A program made the position numbers and the translations under genes. A stretch of 64,000 nt of DNA. Origin: Cinclus cinclus. Its lineage: Eukaryota > Chordata > Aves > Passeriformes > Cinclidae. Location: assembly GCF_963662255.1 (NCBI RefSeq), contig NC_085050.1, forward strand, positions 22,058,131 through 22,122,130. The letters run 5' to 3'. Under the pieces are notes generated by a model. It ran no database searches and was not told the DNA's origin. It saw only the letters and a list, made by a program, of their open reading frames with translations. This document shows, piece by piece, positions 61,582-64,000 of this stretch (the first letter of the stretch is position 1; each line of letters starts with the position of its first letter).

Positions 61582-64000
61582 GTATGGTAATAAGTAATGC
61601 AAACTGTTGACATTTTTTGCTCCCAAGGTTAGACTCATTTGGAGAATTCTTGTTACTTGTGTTGCAGAGGAAGAGTAGTCACAGTAGTAATTTTTGATTG
61701 AGAGCACACAGAGATGTGAGAAGACTGTATGAAGCAGATGACAATAAGGGCATGTGAAAGGATGTGAAATAATGATCAATGTTAGACAGCGTACAGAAGT
61801 CTGAATAAATAGTTGACACTTAACTGTAGTTTAGGCATGCACAGAAGCCTGTGAACTGTTGTTAGTGTGCTGTACCTTTTCAAAAGTAGGTTTTCAGTTA
61901 GATTTTTCTCTTGTAAGACTGATAAACATGTTTTCATTTTAGGTTTATTAAACAATAACTTGGATTCAGGAGAATCTGTATAGATAATTCTCTTTAATAT
62001 GAGTGTCCTCTTTCTCAAATCCTGTTAAACCAAACATTTCATTGATCATTAGATGATTTGTGCTTCTCTTGCTCAGTTTCCTACTTCTTTACTTAATGTC
62101 ACGTATTTGCATTTCACCGTAAGGTTTTTCACAGTTTAGTACTTCTTGGTGTAATCATTTCTACTCTCCCCTTCAAAAACCACCTATATGTGCATTATTT
62201 ATCTTTGCATACCCAGTCAAAGAAGGGGATCACAAAAGATAAACTTGCTTAGTCAAGGATTTACAATAAATTGTTCGTATTTGTGAAGTGTAACCTATAG
62301 TTCTGACTCAATATGGCTGCCCCCTTATTTGATGCTCTCTGATACCCTGAACTTCTACAATTGTTTACATTTCCATACCGAGGTTTTATCTAATGAATGA
62401 AAGAAAGCTGAAGTTCTAGCACTTGGTATCATATCTACAAATAGTAGTGTTTCTTCTTTATCTACCTTCTGATAAAGCAGAAACTAATCTGACCAGTTAT
62501 AAGTGTAAATCCTTAGTAAAAATAAGCTTCAAGGTTTTCAGCTTAGAGAGGGGTAGGAAAAAATCTGCTGCTGGGCCAGCATGTATGAATTCCCTGTGCA
62601 TGAGAGCCACAAGAGGGGTGTAAGATTATGGCAACAATCTTTGGTACCCAAGGGATGATATGGACATCTGCTAGATGTCCTCAGTGGTTGTGGGTGAATT
62701 AAATAGTTGAATCTGTATCAGTTAGACAAATTTCAAAAGTCCAGTAAAAAGAGAAAGTGCAAATACCCATTATGCTCAACAGAAAACCAAAAAAGCTAAA
62801 GTATTAGCTTTAAAAGTGGCAATATTTTCTGTGGGATTTTGAGGTGCTTTTAAACTCATTAGCCTCACAGCATGAACTAAGGAGGTTTTTCTGCCTTTGG
62901 AAGAAGAATGGTCTTTTGTGGACTGTCTGCTGCATCTTGGACAGTTAGTTGGAAGGTTCATATTTCAATGGTTTTGGTCTGTGCCAGCCTCAGTTGGCAA
63001 TTCAGCTTTGAGGAAGAGGTATAAAAAGTTTCAGATTATGCTAGTTGTGATGGGTTAAAACAAGAATGCAAAATCATGCTTTTTGTCTGAAAACTTTGAG
63101 CTACCAGAAACTTGGAGAGGGTGCTAGTTTATTGTATCCACTACCACTTAGAGTGTGGTGCTCTCATTCTGCTACCTCTATGCTCATTGTTTAGCCAGTC
63201 TTAGTTGTCTCCTAACTTCTAGTCCTGCGTCTTCTCAGACTTCTGCCGTAGCTTTTCATACACTAATCAAATATTAATCTAGGCTTCTACAGTATCTGTA
63301 CTTCTTCTTTGACAGAACCTCCTGCTAGAGCACACTCTCTCAGCGCTCTTACACTAAGCTGCCGCTGTGCATTGCTTTGTGCCTGTTGGCATCAATAAAT
63401 GCAGGAGACTGAGTCTGCTTCTCTTTCACAACAGGTACTGTTTCTGTAGGTCTTGGTTTTGTCAGTTTGGAAGTGTCTCTGTCCCCTTTTGTGACTGGGA
63501 TTTTTTTTTACAATTCTGACATTTGTCTTTCTTTTTTTCTTCATTTTTTTCCTGTACTAGCACACATCATTATTAATCTTTTTTACCTATTTAAGGTTTT
63601 TTTTTCCAGTCTTCCCAATGACTAATTGATGTATTTGTGATTAAATTAAAAGTATTTGTCACTAGGTCAACTAAAAATACTGATTACTTGAGAACTGTAT
63701 TTTTGTGTGTCTGTGCCTGTCTTAATCACTGAGTTTCATCTGTATGCTGAACATTTTTGTTTTAATTAAAATATGTTGGAAGCATCACTGTTTAATCTTT
63801 GGAAAACTTCAAAAGCTTATGTGTATGATGGAGAAGAAAGGTAACAGTTTCAGAATGCTTTGGGGGAGGAATTTTTTTGTTTGTTCATTATGCATACATG
63901 ATACCTTGTTACTGTTTCTTGGAATTCCAAGGCAGTGGTTTATTTGTTAATATTCATTTATAGAAGAACCAATAGATTTTTTTTCTTTCCCCCCGGTATT
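61582..64000 (+). other. PGM2: PGM2 intron 8, incomplete
   Basis: Sequence after the exon-8 donor GTATGG. No frame resembling the next PGM2 block (GEWRVFSGNELG in human) appears, so intron 8 is at least 2.4 kb and continues past the window. Confidence 0.8.

Overview
This is vertebrate nuclear DNA, almost certainly from a bird and probably a songbird. It is AT-rich, intron-rich sequence with GT/AG-bounded exons, CR1 LINE fragments with the typical avian 3' end, ERV LTRs of avian type, and two discrete CpG islands. There is no sign of prokaryotic organisation, and nearly all open frames in it are chance frames.

Two protein-coding genes can be supported, transcribed divergently. RELL1 (RELT-like 1) lies on the minus strand. 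Its five downstream coding exons are at 19175-18936, 17196-17125, 15908-15851, 13284-13045 and 12423-12243 (stop). Its promoter is very likely the CpG island at about 28.87-30.07 kb. The short first coding exon carrying the signal peptide could not be identified with confidence. PGM2 (phosphoglucomutase 2) lies on the plus strand. It starts inside the CpG island at about 50.88-51.7 kb with ATG at 51357. Eight consecutive coding exons run to 61581, giving 332 full codons (about 54% of the human protein, 612 aa as recalled). The window ends inside intron 8, so the remaining exons lie beyond the right edge. The order RELL1(-) PGM2(+) is that of human 4p14, where TBC1D1 follows, and this supports both identifications.

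Layout: 1-10.4 kb is RELL1 downstream sequence, with a solo ERVL-type LTR flanked by a 4/5 target duplication (1285-1847) and a 246-bp polypurine compound microsatellite (4243-4488). 10.4-12.24 kb is probable RELL1 3' UTR. 12.24-29.7 kb is RELL1 exons and introns with two CR1 fragments. 30-50.9 kb is the intergenic spacer with CR1 fragments, a second LTR (about 41474-41989) with an internal tandem duplication, a G17 tract, and several perfect inverted repeats. 50.9-64 kb is the PGM2 5' half.

The two genes do not form a pathway. RELL1 is a small single-pass membrane protein of the RELT family; PGM2 is a cytosolic pentose/hexose phosphomutase. I found no undescribed multi-gene system. The most interesting points are a tandem duplication at the RELL1 C-terminus, the unresolved RELL1 first exon, and a set of unexplained perfect stem-loops in the spacer and in the 3' flank. 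Homology statements rest on remembered family sequences; no search was run.
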